Positions 17,563 through 27,219 of a stretch of DNA of 64,000 nt are shown in pieces. The stretch comes from CACPJA01 sp964629335 (GTDB lineage Bacteria; Pseudomonadota; Gammaproteobacteria; Steroidobacterales; UBA11654), in the NCBI GenBank assembly GCA_964629335.1, contig CAZVRH010000001.1, positions 24,563-88,562 on the forward strand, read 5' to 3'. Numbering within the stretch: position 1 is the stretch's first letter; every line of letters starts with the position of its first letter. Made by a program: the position numbers and the translations under genes. A model generated the notes under the pieces. The model did no database searches. It saw only the letters and a program-made list of their open reading frames with translations, and was not told the DNA's origin.

Positions 17563-18726
17563 ATGAAAAAATTTTACTTCACTATTTTTCTGTCATTAAT
17601 GATGTCAACTTCACAGATTGAAGCTATTGTCATTGTACCTAAAGCACCTACTATTGATGTCAAAAGCTATGTTCTCTTAGATGCTGAGACTGGCACAATT
17701 ATTGCCAGTTTTGAAGAAACAGCCGCTATTAAACCAGCAAGTATTACAAAATTGATGACAGCTTATGCTGCTTTTCAAGCAATCAAGGAAGAACAAGTAA
17801 GATTGGACGACTCGGTTAGAATAAGTCAACGTGCTTCGTCAATCGGTGGCTCAACGATGTTTCTTAATCCTTACATGGATGTAACGGTAAACGATCTTTT
17901 ACAAGGAATGATTATTATTTCAGGTAATGACGCAAGCGTTGCTTTGGCTGAACATTTAGCAGGCTCTGAAGAAACTTTTGCAGAATACATGAATATGTAT
18001 GCTGAAGTTCTGGGTCTAAAGAGCACCAATTACACCAATGCAAGCGGTTTAGATGACGACGATCATTATTCTTCGGCCTTGGACATAGCGATGCTGGCCT
18101 CTCAAATCATTAATGAATTTCCAGAATATTTCCATCTATATTCACAACGTTCCTATACCTTTGATCAAGCCAAAGATCCTAAAACGAAAGAACCGATAGT
18201 CCAATATAATCGTAATAAGCTTCTTAGAAGGGATGCAAGCATTGATGGTATGAAGACTGGTTATACAAGTTCTGCGGGATATTGCTTGGTTGCTACTGCT
18301 AACAAAAATTCAATGCGTTTAATTGCAGTTGTTACCGGGGCAAAATCAAGTGAAGATCGAAATAATTCTGCATATGCATTATTAAACTATGGCTTTAGGT
18401 TTTTTGAAAAACAGACCTTAATTGAAAAAAATAAAAGCTATGGCAAGGCAGAGATTTGGAAAGGTACTGGCGATACGGTTGAGTTGATTGCAAATGAAGA
18501 TGTAGTAAAAACAATCACTAAAGGTATCTCTAAAGATATCGAAAGAACCGTAGATATTTTTGATCCAGTCATTGCACCACTCAACACCACTGATCCTATC
18601 GGCAAGCTTACGATTACCTATGAAGGAAAAAGCTTGGCAGAATCCCCACTGTATGCAAAAACTGCAGTTGAGCAGGATAATTTATGGGGTCGACTTTATG
18701 ACTCAGCGTTGTTGCTTTTTAAATAA
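17563..18726 (+). CDS. dacC: Serine-type D-Ala-D-Ala carboxypeptidase (PBP5/6 family)
   Basis: Trims the terminal D-Ala from pentapeptides in the periplasm. The 387 aa have a signal peptide and the three penicilloyl-serine motifs: Ser60 in SITK, SGN at 120-122, and KTG at 231-233. A C-terminal beta domain follows, with a final amphipathic helix (WGRLYDSALLLFK) that anchors such enzymes to the inner membrane. It follows rlpA as in many gammaproteobacteria. Whether it is the dacA or dacC paralogue cannot be told; the symbol marks the family. Confidence 0.95.
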   Translation: MKKFYFTIFLSLMMSTSQIEAIVIVPKAPTIDVKSYVLLDAETGTIIASFEETAAIKPASITKLMTAYAAFQAIKEEQVRLDDSVRISQRASSIGGSTMFLNPYMDVTVNDLLQGMIIISGNDASVALAEHLAGSEETFAEYMNMYAEVLGLKSTNYTNASGLDDDDHYSSALDIAMLASQIINEFPEYFHLYSQRSYTFDQAKDPKTKEPIVQYNRNKLLRRDASIDGMKTGYTSSAGYCLVATANKNSMRLIAVVTGAKSSEDRNNSAYALLNYGFRFFEKQTLIEKNKSYGKAEIWKGTGDTVELIANEDVVKTITKGISKDIERTVDIFDPVIAPLNTTDPIGKLTITYEGKSLAESPLYAKTAVEQDNLWGRLYDSALLLFK

Positions 18727-18734
18727 AACTCCAC

Positions 18735-19355
18735 CTGAATAGTCTTCGACAATCCATACTTTTTAAGAACTTAGGTATCACTAACTATTCTGATACCCTC
18801 AAGAAAATGCAACAATTTAATGCAACTAGGGGGGAAGATACCCCGGATGAAGTCTGGCTGCTGGAGCACGAAGCTGTCTATACTTTTGGTATCAAAACGA
18901 GCAAAGACGACATCCCTGAAAATACGGCTCTGCCTCTCATAAAGTCTGATCGTGGAGGCGAGATTACTTTTCATGCCCCTGGTCAGCTTGTGGTGTATCC
19001 ATTGCTAGATTTAAAAAGACGGTCCATGAAAGCAAGAGAATTTATCCATAGTTTTCAAGAAGCGATACTGAACAGTCTCAGCCATTATCACTCGAATCTA
19101 AAAATTAATAATAGCGACCCTGGGATATACATTGATAATAAAAAGCTAGTAAGCTTTGGCTTTAAAATTACCAAACAAGGCACCTATCACGGCGCCTCTA
19201 TAAATGTTTCTATGGATTTGGCACCTTGGAAAAATATTACGATTTGTGGAAACTATAAAACTGAAGTAATAGATCTGCAGAGCTTGGGCTGTAATGCCCC
19301 CCTAAGCAACATTAAGCATTCCATAAATAAGATTCTTTCTGATAAATTTGAATAA
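18735..19355 (+). CDS. lipB: Octanoyltransferase LipB, start codon non-canonical
   Basis: Transfers octanoyl groups from acyl carrier protein to lipoyl domains, the step before LipA. RGGEITFHAPGQLVVYPL, KKLVSFGFKI and NITICGNYK (catalytic Lys and Cys regions) identify it. The first ATG (18807) begins at MQQFNATR, which would remove the family's N-terminal strand. Codons upstream read ILFKNLGITNYSDTLKK in frame and match LipB well. The frame opens after a TAA at 18720 and offers no ATG, GTG or TTG, so translation must use CTG (18735), ATA or ATC. I placed it at CTG, giving 206 aa. The usual upstream ybeD is missing. Confidence 0.9.
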   Translation: MNSLRQSILFKNLGITNYSDTLKKMQQFNATRGEDTPDEVWLLEHEAVYTFGIKTSKDDIPENTALPLIKSDRGGEITFHAPGQLVVYPLLDLKRRSMKAREFIHSFQEAILNSLSHYHSNLKINNSDPGIYIDNKKLVSFGFKITKQGTYHGASINVSMDLAPWKNITICGNYKTEVIDLQSLGCNAPLSNIKHSINKILSDKFE

Positions 19356-19435
19356 ATAATAATTGCTTAATCTATGCATCCCAGCGTCTAGATCATTGAC
19401 TGCATCATAGAGGTTTGCTGTTGAATCGTCTCTTT

Positions 19436-20116
19436 TTACTCATTCGATGCTTTACAAATTTGTTCCTCAGCTTTATTTAATCTTTCAACAGTACCAACAT
19501 CAAGCCAATCACCAGAAAACAACTCGCCTGAAAAATTATTAAGATGAATATGCTCTCTAAAGATAACAGCTAATGATGAATGCCTCTCTGAGGCTTCCAA
19601 AAAAATTCTAGGGGACAGAAAGCTAATACCGCTAAAAGTAAATCTCTGACCTACTCCAGAGGTCACTCTTGAAGCTTGCAAGCCAAAATCTCCGTTAGTG
19701 TTATGATCTGGATTAGGCACTAAAATTAAATGTCCAAGCGTGTTTTCTTTAAATTGAATGATTGGGAAATTATAGCTTGATAACACATCGGAATTTACTA
19801 CCCAGAAATTCTCCTCCAAGAAATACCCATTATCTTGGGCATTAAAGATAGCACCTGCGGTTCCCATTGGTTGCAATCCTTCATCTATAAAAGAAATTTC
19901 CAATCCCGGTATATCAATTTCACTTATGGCTGAATCAATTTGTTCACCAAATTTAGAGCCATTGATAACCATTTCCCTAATTCCGTATTTATGCAAATGA
20001 ATAATGTTTCTTTCTAATAAGCTCAGTTTGCCAACTTTAACCAGAGGTTTTGGCTTGTGTTCTGTCAAAGGCATCAGTCTAGTCCCCAGTCCTGCAGATA
20101 GAATCATTACTTTCAT
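19436..20116 (-). CDS. murU: N-acetylmuramate-1-phosphate uridylyltransferase MurU
   Basis: Converts MurNAc 1-phosphate and UTP to UDP-MurNAc in the wall-recycling shortcut that bypasses MurA and MurB. The 226 aa start with the nucleotidyltransferase signature MILSAGLGTRLMPLTEHKPK and contain WVVNSDVLS (metal-binding Asp) and GDWLDVGT near the end. Its start overlaps amgK by 4 bp. The amgK-murU pair divergent from lptD matches the Pseudomonas arrangement, which supports MurU over a generic sugar nucleotidyltransferase. Confidence 0.9.
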   Translation of the reverse strand: MKVMILSAGLGTRLMPLTEHKPKPLVKVGKLSLLERNIIHLHKYGIREMVINGSKFGEQIDSAISEIDIPGLEISFIDEGLQPMGTAGAIFNAQDNGYFLEENFWVVNSDVLSSYNFPIIQFKENTLGHLILVPNPDHNTNGDFGLQASRVTSGVGQRFTFSGISFLSPRIFLEASERHSSLAVIFREHIHLNNFSGELFSGDWLDVGTVERLNKAEEQICKASNE

Positions 20117-21102
20117 ATTGAATGAACTTCGTTGATAAAATTATGGAGGGGTTTAAGAAAATTATACTTGTTTGAGATGATTTTCAAATAATGAATAGTT
20201 CTAGGAATATCGTTCATGTAATTGAGTTTCCCATCTCTATGCTTAAGGCGTGAGAAAATACCAATAGCTTTTAAATGCCTTTGACAACCCATCAAATCAA
20301 AATCAGTTTCAAATTCTTTAAAAGTGATATTAATCATCTCTTCTTTGATTAATCGTTGGTATACCAGTTCCAGCCAATATTTGATTTCGTTTTGCGATAA
20401 CTCAAAATAGCAATCTCTTAGCAGAGAAACCAAATCATAAGTAACCGGACCTAAAACAGCATCCTGGAAGTCAACAATGCCAATACCCCCTAAATTCGAA
20501 ACAACAATATTTCTAGAATGGTAGTCCCGATGAACAAAGACTTGTTTTTGTTTCAAAGCACGGTTGGATAAATCCTTAAAAATATCCTCTAAATAGGATT
20601 TTTTTAAGCTTTTATAATTGATTCCAAGCTCTTTAATGCAGTACCAATCTAAAAATAAATTCATTTCATTATAAAGAAGATCAAAGTCATAGACAGGCAG
20701 TTGGTTCTGAAAACTTATCCCGTTTCTCTGAATTGATAAAAGTAGTTCTATGGCTTGCTTATAGAATTCTTGGCGTTTTATTTGATCCGATAAATTCTGA
20801 TCCAGCATCGTTGTTGGGCCGAGATCGTTTAACAGAAGAAAGCCCTTAGACAAATCATGCTTTATAACTCTGGTGGCTGGAATCCTCATTTTCTCTAAAA
20901 AGCCAGAGGTCAGAAGAAATTGCTGATTATCTTCTTTATCGGGAGGCGAATCCATAACAACATAACTAGATCCCCCATCAAAGACACGAAAGAATTTTCT
21001 AAAACTAGCATCTGAATTAATAGGTTCGATTGAAGCCCCTGATGAGTTCACACTTTTTCTAACCCAACTTTTTAATAGTTGATATCTTTTGTCTGGATTC
21101 AT
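20113..21102 (-). CDS. amgK: N-acetylmuramate/N-acetylglucosamine kinase AmgK
   Basis: Anomeric kinase producing MurNAc 1-phosphate for MurU. It is an aminoglycoside-phosphotransferase fold protein of 329 aa, with catalytic loop FVHRDYHSRNIVV and metal motif GIVDFQDAVLGPVTYDL. It is first of the two-gene operon and divergent from lptD across only 40 bp, so promoters for both must be compact. Together with murU it may lower dependence on the fosfomycin target MurA, as known in Pseudomonas. Confidence 0.9.
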   Translation of the reverse strand: MNPDKRYQLLKSWVRKSVNSSGASIEPINSDASFRKFFRVFDGGSSYVVMDSPPDKEDNQQFLLTSGFLEKMRIPATRVIKHDLSKGFLLLNDLGPTTMLDQNLSDQIKRQEFYKQAIELLLSIQRNGISFQNQLPVYDFDLLYNEMNLFLDWYCIKELGINYKSLKKSYLEDIFKDLSNRALKQKQVFVHRDYHSRNIVVSNLGGIGIVDFQDAVLGPVTYDLVSLLRDCYFELSQNEIKYWLELVYQRLIKEEMINITFKEFETDFDLMGCQRHLKAIGIFSRLKHRDGKLNYMNDIPRTIHYLKIISNKYNFLKPLHNFINEVHSI

Positions 21103-21142
21103 ATAAAATTAGTTAACTATTGATTTTACGAATTATAGAATC

Positions 21143-23323
21143 ATGAATTATTCTAGACTGTATGCCATGTCCTTAATAGCTTTTATTGCTATTACTCTAA
21201 GTCCTGCTTGGGTGTATGCCAATACTTGTCTAGCTCCAACCATCAGTAGTCAATCTGATTTATTTTCTAACGATGAATCATGGACAATGCAAACAGGGAA
21301 GTTAATTGGTGAAATTGGTCAAGAAATTAAAATCAAGGACAAAATTAAAATTGTCTCTGGACCAAATAAGATCACAGCTGAAGAGGTCGTCTACAATGAA
21401 GAAGTCGGAAGGATCAGGATCAACAAGGGCTTAATTCTAGAAAATAATAACTTATTAGTCTTTGCAGAAGGAGCTGTGATTAAAACAGATAATAATAATG
21501 CTGTGATTACTAACACTGAATACCAATTGTTCTCCCCCCAAGCTAGAGGAACAGCTGAAGAAATTAGAATAAATTCAGAAAGCAATTTTACTTTAATTAA
21601 GCCTGTATATACCACTTGCGCCAGCAATGATGATTCTTGGAGCCTTGAAGCAGAAGCCATACAAATTAAAGCTGATGAAGGCATTGCAAAGAACTTAGTT
21701 TTGAAAATTGGAAATGCTCCAATACTGTTTCTGCCCTATTTATCTTTTCCAGCATCTGAACAAAGGAAATCAGGTCTTCTTGTTCCTAACTTTGGTTCCT
21801 CGTCTAAAAAAGGCACTGAAATTGAGATTCCCTATTATTGGAACATTGCACCAAATATAGACATGATAAGCACGATGAACTGGATGAGTAAACGAGGAAT
21901 CCAGTTCAACAATAGTTTCAGATTTCTGACGCCTAAACAATACGGTGAAATAGAATTTAATATCCTGCCTAACGATGATATCTCCAAAAGCACCCGTAAT
22001 TACCTAGCGATCAATCAAGAATTAAAATTACTGTCAAATTGGAGATTAAGAATGAATGGAGAATACGCTTCTGACAGTGAATATTTTGAAGATTTAACAA
22101 GAAGTGTAAATTCAACAAGCAAAACTCATTTATTCCGGACTGTCCGTGTTCAAGGCTTTTCTGAAAATTGGTTTATCAATATAGGCATGGATAATTTTCA
22201 GATCTTAGATCAGTCTATTTTACCCGAGGATAAACCTCAAAAAATATTACCGTACCTTGATTTTGATGGTCAGTGGGTGAGTCAAGAATTCAATCTATCT
22301 TATGGCCTAGATGCAAATCTTGCTCACTTTGAAAGCAATGTGAATATGTCTGGTACGCGATTCCATTTGATGCCTAATCTCTCTAAAACTTTTAATCTCA
22401 GCGGTCTCCAAATCAAACCAGAAATCCAACTTGATCTCACCTCCTATAATCTGGATAGCTCTAATAACGATGCCATGAAGACAGATAGACCCAATAGAAC
22501 TGTGCCAATATACAGCCTGGATATACAAGCATTGTTGAAAAAGAATTGGGAGCAAAAGGGATACATACAAACATTAGAACCCAGAATCCTGGGTGTCTAT
22601 ATACCTTTTAGAAATCAGGATGATTTTCCTATTTTTGATTCGCTTGTTCCCGATAGAAATGTCCATGAGTTGTTCAGGAAAAACAGATACCTTGGTCAAG
22701 ATCGGGTGGGTGACACATCTAAATTATCCTATGGAATTGTTTCTCGAATATACGATCAAAAAAGCTCATCTGAAGTTTTCAGCTTTACATTTGGCAAAAC
22801 CCAGCACTTTAAAGACCGGAAAGTTAGGTTACCGAATGAATTACCTCATGATCATCATTCATCTGCCTACCTAGCCTCTATGCAATGGTCCATGAATCCG
22901 AAATGGAGATTACAACTAGGTCATAGTTGGGATTCAGATTATGACCTATCGGATAAAACACAAATTGGCCTTAGGTATAAATCAGAAGGTTCAAGAGTAA
23001 TTAATTTCTCCTATCGATACAGAAAAAATAATTTGAAACAATTGGATACTTCATTCTCCTGGCCCATCAAGGACAAGTGGAACATAGTGGGTCGATACAA
23101 TTACTCTATCGAGGACCGAAAATCATTGGAGCACTTTTTTGGTGTTGAATACGAGACATGCTGTTGGGGGATCAGAGCGATTTCTAGAAAGCATTTAATA
23201 TACCGAAACGGAGAAACCGATAGTTCTTTTTCAATACAGTTTATATTCAAAGGCCTAGGTGAGGTTGGCATGCCAATAGAAAACCTTCTGGAAGAAGGAA
23301 TATTGGGCTATGATGTTCCATAA
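21143..23323 (+). CDS. lptD: LPS-assembly outer-membrane protein LptD
   Basis: Outer-membrane barrel that, with LptE, inserts lipopolysaccharide into the outer leaflet. The 726 aa have a signal peptide cut after VYA (about residue 26), an N-terminal beta-jellyroll (about 50-190) and a long barrel. The disulfide cysteines match the E. coli pattern: Cys29 in NTCLAP, one in YTTCASND, and the adjacent pair in YETCCWG near the C-terminus. surA, the chaperone LptD depends on, follows 11 bp later. Confidence 0.96.
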   Translation: MNYSRLYAMSLIAFIAITLSPAWVYANTCLAPTISSQSDLFSNDESWTMQTGKLIGEIGQEIKIKDKIKIVSGPNKITAEEVVYNEEVGRIRINKGLILENNNLLVFAEGAVIKTDNNNAVITNTEYQLFSPQARGTAEEIRINSESNFTLIKPVYTTCASNDDSWSLEAEAIQIKADEGIAKNLVLKIGNAPILFLPYLSFPASEQRKSGLLVPNFGSSSKKGTEIEIPYYWNIAPNIDMISTMNWMSKRGIQFNNSFRFLTPKQYGEIEFNILPNDDISKSTRNYLAINQELKLLSNWRLRMNGEYASDSEYFEDLTRSVNSTSKTHLFRTVRVQGFSENWFINIGMDNFQILDQSILPEDKPQKILPYLDFDGQWVSQEFNLSYGLDANLAHFESNVNMSGTRFHLMPNLSKTFNLSGLQIKPEIQLDLTSYNLDSSNNDAMKTDRPNRTVPIYSLDIQALLKKNWEQKGYIQTLEPRILGVYIPFRNQDDFPIFDSLVPDRNVHELFRKNRYLGQDRVGDTSKLSYGIVSRIYDQKSSSEVFSFTFGKTQHFKDRKVRLPNELPHDHHSSAYLASMQWSMNPKWRLQLGHSWDSDYDLSDKTQIGLRYKSEGSRVINFSYRYRKNNLKQLDTSFSWPIKDKWNIVGRYNYSIEDRKSLEHFFGVEYETCCWGIRAISRKHLIYRNGETDSSFSIQFIFKGLGEVGMPIENLLEEGILGYDVP

Positions 23324-23334
23324 ATTTTAAGTAA

Positions 23335-24642
23335 ATGAAAAAACAACTGACAATCATGGTCCTCTCTCTGATGTTATTTACTTCAGAGATAGACTCACAA
23401 ACACGAGAACTCAGCAGCACGGGTGAATTTCTCGATAGTGTTGTTGCCATCGTTAACGATGGGATAGTGTTAAGAAGTGAACTTGAAAATCAGCTCAGCC
23501 TTATAATATCAAATCTAGAACAACAAGGCGGTCAACTCCCTCCCATCGAAACCATCAGAGAAAATCTGCTTGAGCGTCTTATTCTTGAACGCATCCAGTT
23601 ACAAAGAGCGGATCGGTATGGCATAAGAGTCACTGACGAAATTCTAAATAATGCAATCGCAAATGTTGCTAGTAATAACAACGTTAGTTTTGAAGAATTC
23701 CCTGCGGTTCTAGCTCAGGAAGGTATCAGTTACAACGATTATAGAAGTGAGTTAAGACAACAATTAACAATTGAACAGTTAAGACAAAGAGAGGTCATTT
23801 CAAGGATTGCTGTTACTGAGAGTGAATTGGATAGCTTTCTGGTATTTCAAAAAGAGCAAGATGCTCTAAATTATGACTATAATTTATCCCATATACTAAT
23901 ACCAACGAGCTCAAGAGCCGGAACCAAAGAGATTGCAAGCAAAGAATCTTTAATCTATGAAATTCAAGAAATAATCAATGAAGGTGGAGATTTTGCTCAA
24001 CTAGCAAAGGAAAATTCCAAGGGTCAACAAGCTGCTTCAGGTGGAAATTTAGGGTGGATGAAAGGAAACCAATTGCCTGAAATCTTTATTAAAGTGACCA
24101 GTCAACTTCAGTCAGGTGAATTAAGCCAACCCTTTCAAACCACTAGTGGGTTTCACCTACTCAAACTCAATGAAATAAAAGGAAATGATCCAATTCTTGA
24201 AGAACAGATTCAGGTGAGGCATATACTCATCAAAACCAATGAAGTGCTCGATGATTCCGCTGCTGAAGAAAAGCTAAAAACCATACGTCAACAAATCGTT
24301 GACGAAGGTAATTTTGGTGCGGTTGCTGCCGCTGTGTCAGAAGATATTGGTTCTGCTCAAGACGGTGGAGATATGGGCTGGGCTCCTCAGGGTTTCTTTG
24401 TTCCTGAATTCGAAGAGATAGCCTATGCATTGGAGGAAAATGAAATTAGTCAACCGTTTCGGTCTAGATATGGATGGCATATCATTCAATACTTGGGCAA
24501 GAGAATTTTTGATAATACTGAAGAAATTCAAAAACGAAAAGCTATATCAGCGATTAGGAATTCTAAACTTTCAAATGAAATAGAAATATGGTCTAGAGAA
24601 CTCAGAGATGAGGCATTTGTTGAAATCCTACCTTACAACTAA
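23335..24642 (+). CDS. surA: Periplasmic chaperone / peptidyl-prolyl isomerase SurA
   Basis: Escorts unfolded outer-membrane proteins such as LptD. The 435 aa have a signal peptide, an N-terminal chaperone module (about 30-175, starting LDSVVAIVNDGIVLRSEL), and two parvulin domains, the first with SHILIPT and GGNLGWMKGNQLPE, the second with VRHILIKT and GGDMGWAPQGFFVPE. A short C-terminal helix completes the chaperone module. It lies in the lptD-surA-pdxA-rsmA-apaH run. Confidence 0.97.
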   Translation: MKKQLTIMVLSLMLFTSEIDSQTRELSSTGEFLDSVVAIVNDGIVLRSELENQLSLIISNLEQQGGQLPPIETIRENLLERLILERIQLQRADRYGIRVTDEILNNAIANVASNNNVSFEEFPAVLAQEGISYNDYRSELRQQLTIEQLRQREVISRIAVTESELDSFLVFQKEQDALNYDYNLSHILIPTSSRAGTKEIASKESLIYEIQEIINEGGDFAQLAKENSKGQQAASGGNLGWMKGNQLPEIFIKVTSQLQSGELSQPFQTTSGFHLLKLNEIKGNDPILEEQIQVRHILIKTNEVLDDSAAEEKLKTIRQQIVDEGNFGAVAAAVSEDIGSAQDGGDMGWAPQGFFVPEFEEIAYALEENEISQPFRSRYGWHIIQYLGKRIFDNTEEIQKRKAISAIRNSKLSNEIEIWSRELRDEAFVEILPYN

Positions 24643-24663
24643 GAACCATTTTGTAAACAATAA

Positions 24664-25659
24664 ATGAACTCACCTTTTGTTGTTACTTCAGGGGAACCAG
24701 CAGGGATTGGTCCTGACATATGTCTAGCAATTGCAAAGAGAGAGGATAATTCTGATTTTGTTATCTTTGGCAGTATGGAACTGCTCAATCAACGAGCGTC
24801 AATGCTTGGTTTAGAGCTCTCACTCATAGAATATAACCCCTCTAAAGAACGATCAAAATTAAAAAAAAATGAGATATTCGTATCTAACTTTGATCTCTAT
24901 GAGGAATGTCGTGCAGGCTTGCTGAGTAAAAAAAACAGTCCTTATGTAATTAATATGATTGAGGCTGCTGTTCAGGGATGCCTGAGTAATGAATTTTCGG
25001 GTTGCATCACTGGTCCGGTTAGTAAGAAAGTTATTGCTGACTCAGGTTTTCATTTTACAGGTCATACAGAATTTTTAGGTGAACTGTGTGGCAAAAAGCC
25101 CCTGATGTCATTTATATCTGAGACCATGAGGTTAGCACTTGCGACAACACATGTGAGTCTTAAAGAAATACCAGAGTTGATCAACGCTGACATGATTGCT
25201 AGTGCATGTGAAATTATTTCAAACGACTTAAAGCTTTATTTTACGAAATCAGAACCAACAATAGGCATCTTAGGTCTTAACCCTCATGCAGGAGAAAATG
25301 GGTTATTGGGTAGTGAAGAACAGGAGATCATTATTCCAGTTATTGAACAATTACAACAACAAGGCTTTGATATTTGTGGACCACTGGCAGCCGACACCGC
25401 CTTTTTGCAAGAACTGAATTTAGATCTTGTTCTCAGCTTTTACCATGACCAAGCGCTACCACTGTTTAAATATGTGAACCCGCACTTAGCTGCCAATGTT
25501 AGCTTGGGCCTTGGAATTATAAGAACATCAGTAGATCACGGGATAGCTCTAGATCAAGCAGGCTCTCAAGGAGCCAATCATCAAAGCTTATATTTTGCAT
25601 TAAACACAGCAAAAGAAATGGCCAGTCATGCAGAAAACAAGAACAGTCACACCGCGTAA
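24664..25659 (+). CDS. pdxA: 4-hydroxythreonine-4-phosphate dehydrogenase
   Basis: NAD-dependent oxidation step of the DXP-dependent pyridoxal phosphate pathway. The 331 aa carry TSGEPAGIGPD at the N-terminus and the three metal-His segments TGHTEFLGE, NPHAGENGLLG and FYHDQALPLFK. The 3' end overlaps rsmA by 32 bp, a longer overlap than the usual 4-8 bp. Confidence 0.96.
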   Translation: MNSPFVVTSGEPAGIGPDICLAIAKREDNSDFVIFGSMELLNQRASMLGLELSLIEYNPSKERSKLKKNEIFVSNFDLYEECRAGLLSKKNSPYVINMIEAAVQGCLSNEFSGCITGPVSKKVIADSGFHFTGHTEFLGELCGKKPLMSFISETMRLALATTHVSLKEIPELINADMIASACEIISNDLKLYFTKSEPTIGILGLNPHAGENGLLGSEEQEIIIPVIEQLQQQGFDICGPLAADTAFLQELNLDLVLSFYHDQALPLFKYVNPHLAANVSLGLGIIRTSVDHGIALDQAGSQGANHQSLYFALNTAKEMASHAENKNSHTA

Positions 25660-26410
25660 ACGCTTCAGTCAAAACTTCTTGCACGACAAGAACACGATCA
25701 ACAACATTGTTGCTGTCATCGGACCGTCGGAGGATGATCATATTGTGGAGATTGGACCTGGCCAAGGCGCACTTTCTTTTGTGTTGCTTGAAACAATTAA
25801 TCAGATTGAAGTGATAGAGATAGATAGGGATTTAGTGAGCATGCTCAAGAGAAACAATCTTAAAAATAACATGATTATTCATCAAGCAGATGCCTTAAAA
25901 TTTAACTTTGCATCTTCATACAATGACAAAAAAATTAGAATTATTGGTAATCTGCCATATCATATCTCCACCCCTTTAATTTTCCATCTTATTAAATACA
26001 GTGAATATTTCCTTGACTTGCACCTAATGGTACAAAAAGAAGTTGCTGCAAGAATTGTGAGTGAGCCACATTCTAAAATATACGGAAGACTTTCTGTATC
26101 TATGCAAGCAAGATGCCATGTTGAAAGTGTGTTGGATGTAAAACCAAATGCCTTTTACCCAATTCCAAAAGTGATGTCTTCTCTGCTTAAAATCATACCT
26201 AAATCACCCCTTGATAAGCGGATTGATACTCAACTTAATCAAATACTCACTTTAGCCTTTAATCAAAGACGAAAAAAAATTAGAAACTCATTAAAAGACA
26301 TCTTCACCCCTGATGAAATGAGAAATTTAGAGATTGATCCAGAATTAAGACCTGAAAACCTAACGGTAAAAGAATTTTTACGTTTATCTGCAGCAGGTAT
26401 CAACAGATGA
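25628..26410 (+). CDS. rsmA: 16S rRNA dimethyladenosine transferase RsmA (KsgA)
   Basis: Dimethylates two adjacent adenosines in helix 45 of 16S rRNA late in 30S assembly. The 260 aa have the N-terminal KRFSQNFLHD, SAM motif VEIGPGQGALS and catalytic NLPYHIS, followed by a helical C-terminal domain. It overlaps pdxA by 32 bp and apaH by 4 bp. The apaG gene normally found between ksgA and apaH is absent. Confidence 0.97.
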   Translation: MQKTRTVTPRKRFSQNFLHDKNTINNIVAVIGPSEDDHIVEIGPGQGALSFVLLETINQIEVIEIDRDLVSMLKRNNLKNNMIIHQADALKFNFASSYNDKKIRIIGNLPYHISTPLIFHLIKYSEYFLDLHLMVQKEVAARIVSEPHSKIYGRLSVSMQARCHVESVLDVKPNAFYPIPKVMSSLLKIIPKSPLDKRIDTQLNQILTLAFNQRRKKIRNSLKDIFTPDEMRNLEIDPELRPENLTVKEFLRLSAAGINR

Positions 26411-27219
26411 CCACCTATGCTATTGGAGATGTGCAGGGTTGTTATGAGGAACTCAGACTCATGCTTGATCACATAGAGTTTGATCCTGGTAACGACAAGC
26501 TATGTTTTACAGGCGATCTTGTAAACAGGGGCCCTGACTCATTAAAGGTATTAGAATATTTGTACTCAATCAATGAGTCGATTATTAATGTTCTGGGTAA
26601 TCATGACTTCCACCTTATCGCTTTAGCTTTAAGTGATGGAGGCTTTAAATCAAAGGATCATTTACTGGCACCAATATTATCTGCCTCCAATAAAATCAAT
26701 CTAATCGAGTGGCTTCGCCATCAGCCTCTTGTACATTTTGAAAAAGATACTGATGTATTGATTGTCCATGCGGGTATCCATCCCTACTGGGAATTAAACA
26801 CAGTTAAAGAATTCGCAGAAGAAATAGAGTCAATTATTAGAGGAGCAGATGCCGGTCAATTTTTTAAGGCCATGTACACTGATGATTCATGGTCAACCGG
26901 TTTGATTGGCAACAAACGATTTAATGCTATCGTTAATACTTTCACAAGGATGCGGTATTTAAACAAACGTGGCGGATGTAACTTTGAAGAAAAGAATTCC
27001 CCAGAAAAGACAGATATTAATCTCGTTCCTTGGTATTTATATCCAAAACGTGAAATAAATAATCTGATAATTTTTGGACATTGGTCATCACTTGGCTATT
27101 TTTGTGACCATAATGTCGTGTGCCTTGACGGTGGATGTGTTTGGGGAGGAGAGCTTATTGCGATTGATATAGACAAGCCCAGAACGCCTATTAGGATCAA
27201 CAGCGTTAAATCGAAATAG
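26407..27219 (+). CDS. apaH: Symmetrical bis(5'-nucleosyl)-tetraphosphatase
   Basis: Splits Ap4A into two ADP and can remove Np4 caps from RNA. The 270 aa show the metallophosphatase motifs GDVQGCYEEL, GDLVNRGPDS, VLGNHDFHL, VHAGIHPYW and FGHWSSLGY. It ends a five-gene operon, and its last 14 bp overlap the convergent thyA 3' end. Confidence 0.96.
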   Translation: MTTYAIGDVQGCYEELRLMLDHIEFDPGNDKLCFTGDLVNRGPDSLKVLEYLYSINESIINVLGNHDFHLIALALSDGGFKSKDHLLAPILSASNKINLIEWLRHQPLVHFEKDTDVLIVHAGIHPYWELNTVKEFAEEIESIIRGADAGQFFKAMYTDDSWSTGLIGNKRFNAIVNTFTRMRYLNKRGGCNFEEKNSPEKTDINLVPWYLYPKREINNLIIFGHWSSLGYFCDHNVVCLDGGCVWGGELIAIDIDKPRTPIRINSVKSK

